Source: Enterobacter ludwigii
GTDB lineage: Bacteria > Pseudomonadota > Gammaproteobacteria > Enterobacterales > Enterobacteriaceae
Reading direction: 5' to 3'
Assembly (NCBI GenBank): GCA_023023105.1
Contig: CP083824.1
Coordinates: forward strand, 1,178,001 to 1,242,000
Length of the DNA: 64,000 nucleotides
Below, piece by piece: positions 62,792 to 64,000 of this stretch (its first letter is position 1; every line of letters begins with the position of its first letter). A program made the translations under genes and the position numbers. Below the pieces are notes generated by a model. It was not told the DNA's origin. It did not search any database and saw nothing but the letters and a program-made list of their open reading frames with translations.

Positions 62792-62798
62792 GGACGCA

Positions 62799-64000
62799 TT
62801 ACGGCTGATAGATACCCACACCAGAATCGTTTTCTTTTCGGGTTCGGGAAATGACGGATTCCGGAGATTCTGCAATGCGCAGACCCATTTCATCCTCGGT
62901 ACGTACCACCTTCGCTCGCAGCGAGTTGGTCAACACTTCCACAATCTCGACGTCCACGAATTTACCGATCATATCCGGGGTGCCTTCGAAGTTCACCACG
63001 CGGTTATTTTCGGTACGACCGGAGAGTTCCATAATGCTCTTGCGCGAGGTGCCTTCAACCAGAATACGCTGGACAGTACCAAGCATACGACGGCTCCAGG
63101 CATTGGCCTGCTGGTTGATACGCTCCTGCAGAATATACAGACGCTGCTTTTTCTCTTCTTCCGGCACATCGTCAACCATATCTGCCGCAGGGGTTCCAGG
63201 ACGTGCAGAGAAGATGAAGCTGTAGCTAACGTCAAAATTCACGTCGCCGATGAGCTTCATGGTGCGCTCAAAGTCGTCGGCAGTTTCGCCTGGGAAGCCG
63301 ACGATAAAGTCCGAGCTAATCTGGATATCAGGACGGGCTTCACGCAGTTTACGGATGGTGGATTTGTACTCCAGCACCGTATGCGGGCGCCCCATCAGGT
63401 TCAGCACACGGTCAGAACCACACTGAATCGGCAGGTGCAGGAAGCTCACCAGTTCCGGCGTGTCGCGATAAACATCGATGATGTCATCGGTAAATTCCAT
63501 CGGGTGGCTGGTGGTGAAGCGAATGCGGTCGATACCGTCAATGGCTGCGACCAGACGCAGCAGTTCAGCAAAGCTGCCGGTGCTGCCGTCATAGTTCTCG
63601 CCGCGCCAGGCGTTAACGTTCTGGCCCAGCAGGTTCACTTCGCGTACGCCCTGCGCGGCAAGCTGGGCGATTTCAAACAGAATGTCATCCGCCGGACGGC
63701 TGACCTCTTCACCGCGCGTGTAAGGCACCACGCAGTAAGTGCAGTATTTGTTGCAGCCTTCCATGATAGAGACAAAAGCGGTCGGGCCATCCGCGCGCGG
63801 CTCTGGCAGACGGTCAAATTTTTCAATCTCCGGGAAGCTGACGTCAACAACCGGGCTACGATTACCGCGAACCTGATTGATCATCTCAGGCAGGCGGTGC
63901 AGGGTCTGAGGGCCAAAGACAATATCCACATACGGGGCTCTCTGGCGGATCAGTTTCCCTTCCTGCGACGCAACACAACCGCCAACACCAATGATCAAGT
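62799..64000 (-). CDS. miaB: MiaB, tRNA-2-methylthio-N6-isopentenyladenosine synthase, 5' end beyond window
   Basis: About 400 of the usual 474 residues are present, from the LIIGVGGC segment (third cysteine of the auxiliary cluster) to the end. The radical SAM motif is CNKYCTYC, and a C-terminal TRAM domain follows ([11 protein letters not shown]). MiaB adds a methylthio group to i6A37 of tRNAs reading UNN codons. The frame is open to base 64000, so the start lies outside; a TTG at 63998 is internal. Confidence 0.96.
   Translation of the reverse strand, partial: LIIGVGGCVASQEGKLIRQRAPYVDIVFGPQTLHRLPEMINQVRGNRSPVVDVSFPEIEKFDRLPEPRADGPTAFVSIMEGCNKYCTYCVVPYTRGEEVSRPADDILFEIAQLAAQGVREVNLLGQNVNAWRGENYDGSTGSFAELLRLVAAIDGIDRIRFTTSHPMEFTDDIIDVYRDTPELVSFLHLPIQCGSDRVLNLMGRPHTVLEYKSTIRKLREARPDIQISSDFIVGFPGETADDFERTMKLIGDVNFDVSYSFIFSARPGTPAADMVDDVPEEEKKQRLYILQERINQQANAWSRRMLGTVQRILVEGTSRKSIMELSGRTENNRVVNFEGTPDMIGKFVDVEIVEVLTNSLRAKVVRTEDEMGLRIAESPESVISRTRKENDSGVGIYQP

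Overview
The window is a chromosomal segment of an enteric bacterium, most likely Enterobacter (E. cloacae complex or a close relative). Three things point there: the right half follows the Escherichia coli order from ahpC to miaB almost gene for gene, a budR-budABC butanediol locus and a choline betIBA/betT locus sit just upstream, and the proteins stay close to their E. coli or Klebsiella counterparts. No tRNA, rRNA, CRISPR array, integrase or replication origin was seen.

Region 1 (1-13.4 kb) is accessory. After the 5' part of ybdK and a PanE-like reductase come a low-GC chloramphenicol acetyltransferase gene next to a truncated gene, a type VI secretion Rhs module (Eag chaperone, PAAR-Rhs effector with a C-terminal HNH-type nuclease, SUKH immunity protein), a relic of Rhs core DNA with an orphan Imm10-like immunity gene, a higBA toxin-antitoxin locus whose toxin is frameshifted, a two-gene DUF262/HEPN cassette that looks like a defence or toxin-antitoxin system, and an unknown 151-residue gene. 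The long leader of that last gene has the architecture of a P4 CI / P1 C4 antisense-RNA immunity locus.

Region 2 (13.4-26.3 kb) is metabolic: budR divergent from budABC (acetoin and 2,3-butanediol from pyruvate), a cold-shock-domain protein, a GNAT acetyltransferase, a repeat-rich gap, then betIBA divergent from betT (choline uptake and oxidation to glycine betaine). An intact 768-bp IS1 without a target duplication follows betT and may mark a deletion.

Region 3 (26.3-64 kb) is conserved core: ahpCF, uspG, rnk with its leader attenuator, a hydrolase and a flavin-reductase-like gene, rna (split by a second IS1 with an 8-bp target duplication), dcuC, pagP, cspE, crcB, ybeM, tatE, lipA, ybeF, lipB, ybeD, dacA, rlpA, mrdB, mrdA, rlmH, rsfS, nadD, holA, lptE, leuS, ybeL, rihA, gltIJKL with the SroC RNA, lnt, corC, ybeY, ybeZ and the 3' part of miaB. 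These genes serve peroxide defence, lipoylation, cell-wall elongation, LPS and lipoprotein assembly, ribosome and tRNA maturation and glutamate uptake. Two unannotated-looking small membrane proteins lie in gaps.

All functional calls rest on recognising protein families and motifs by eye; no database search was run.
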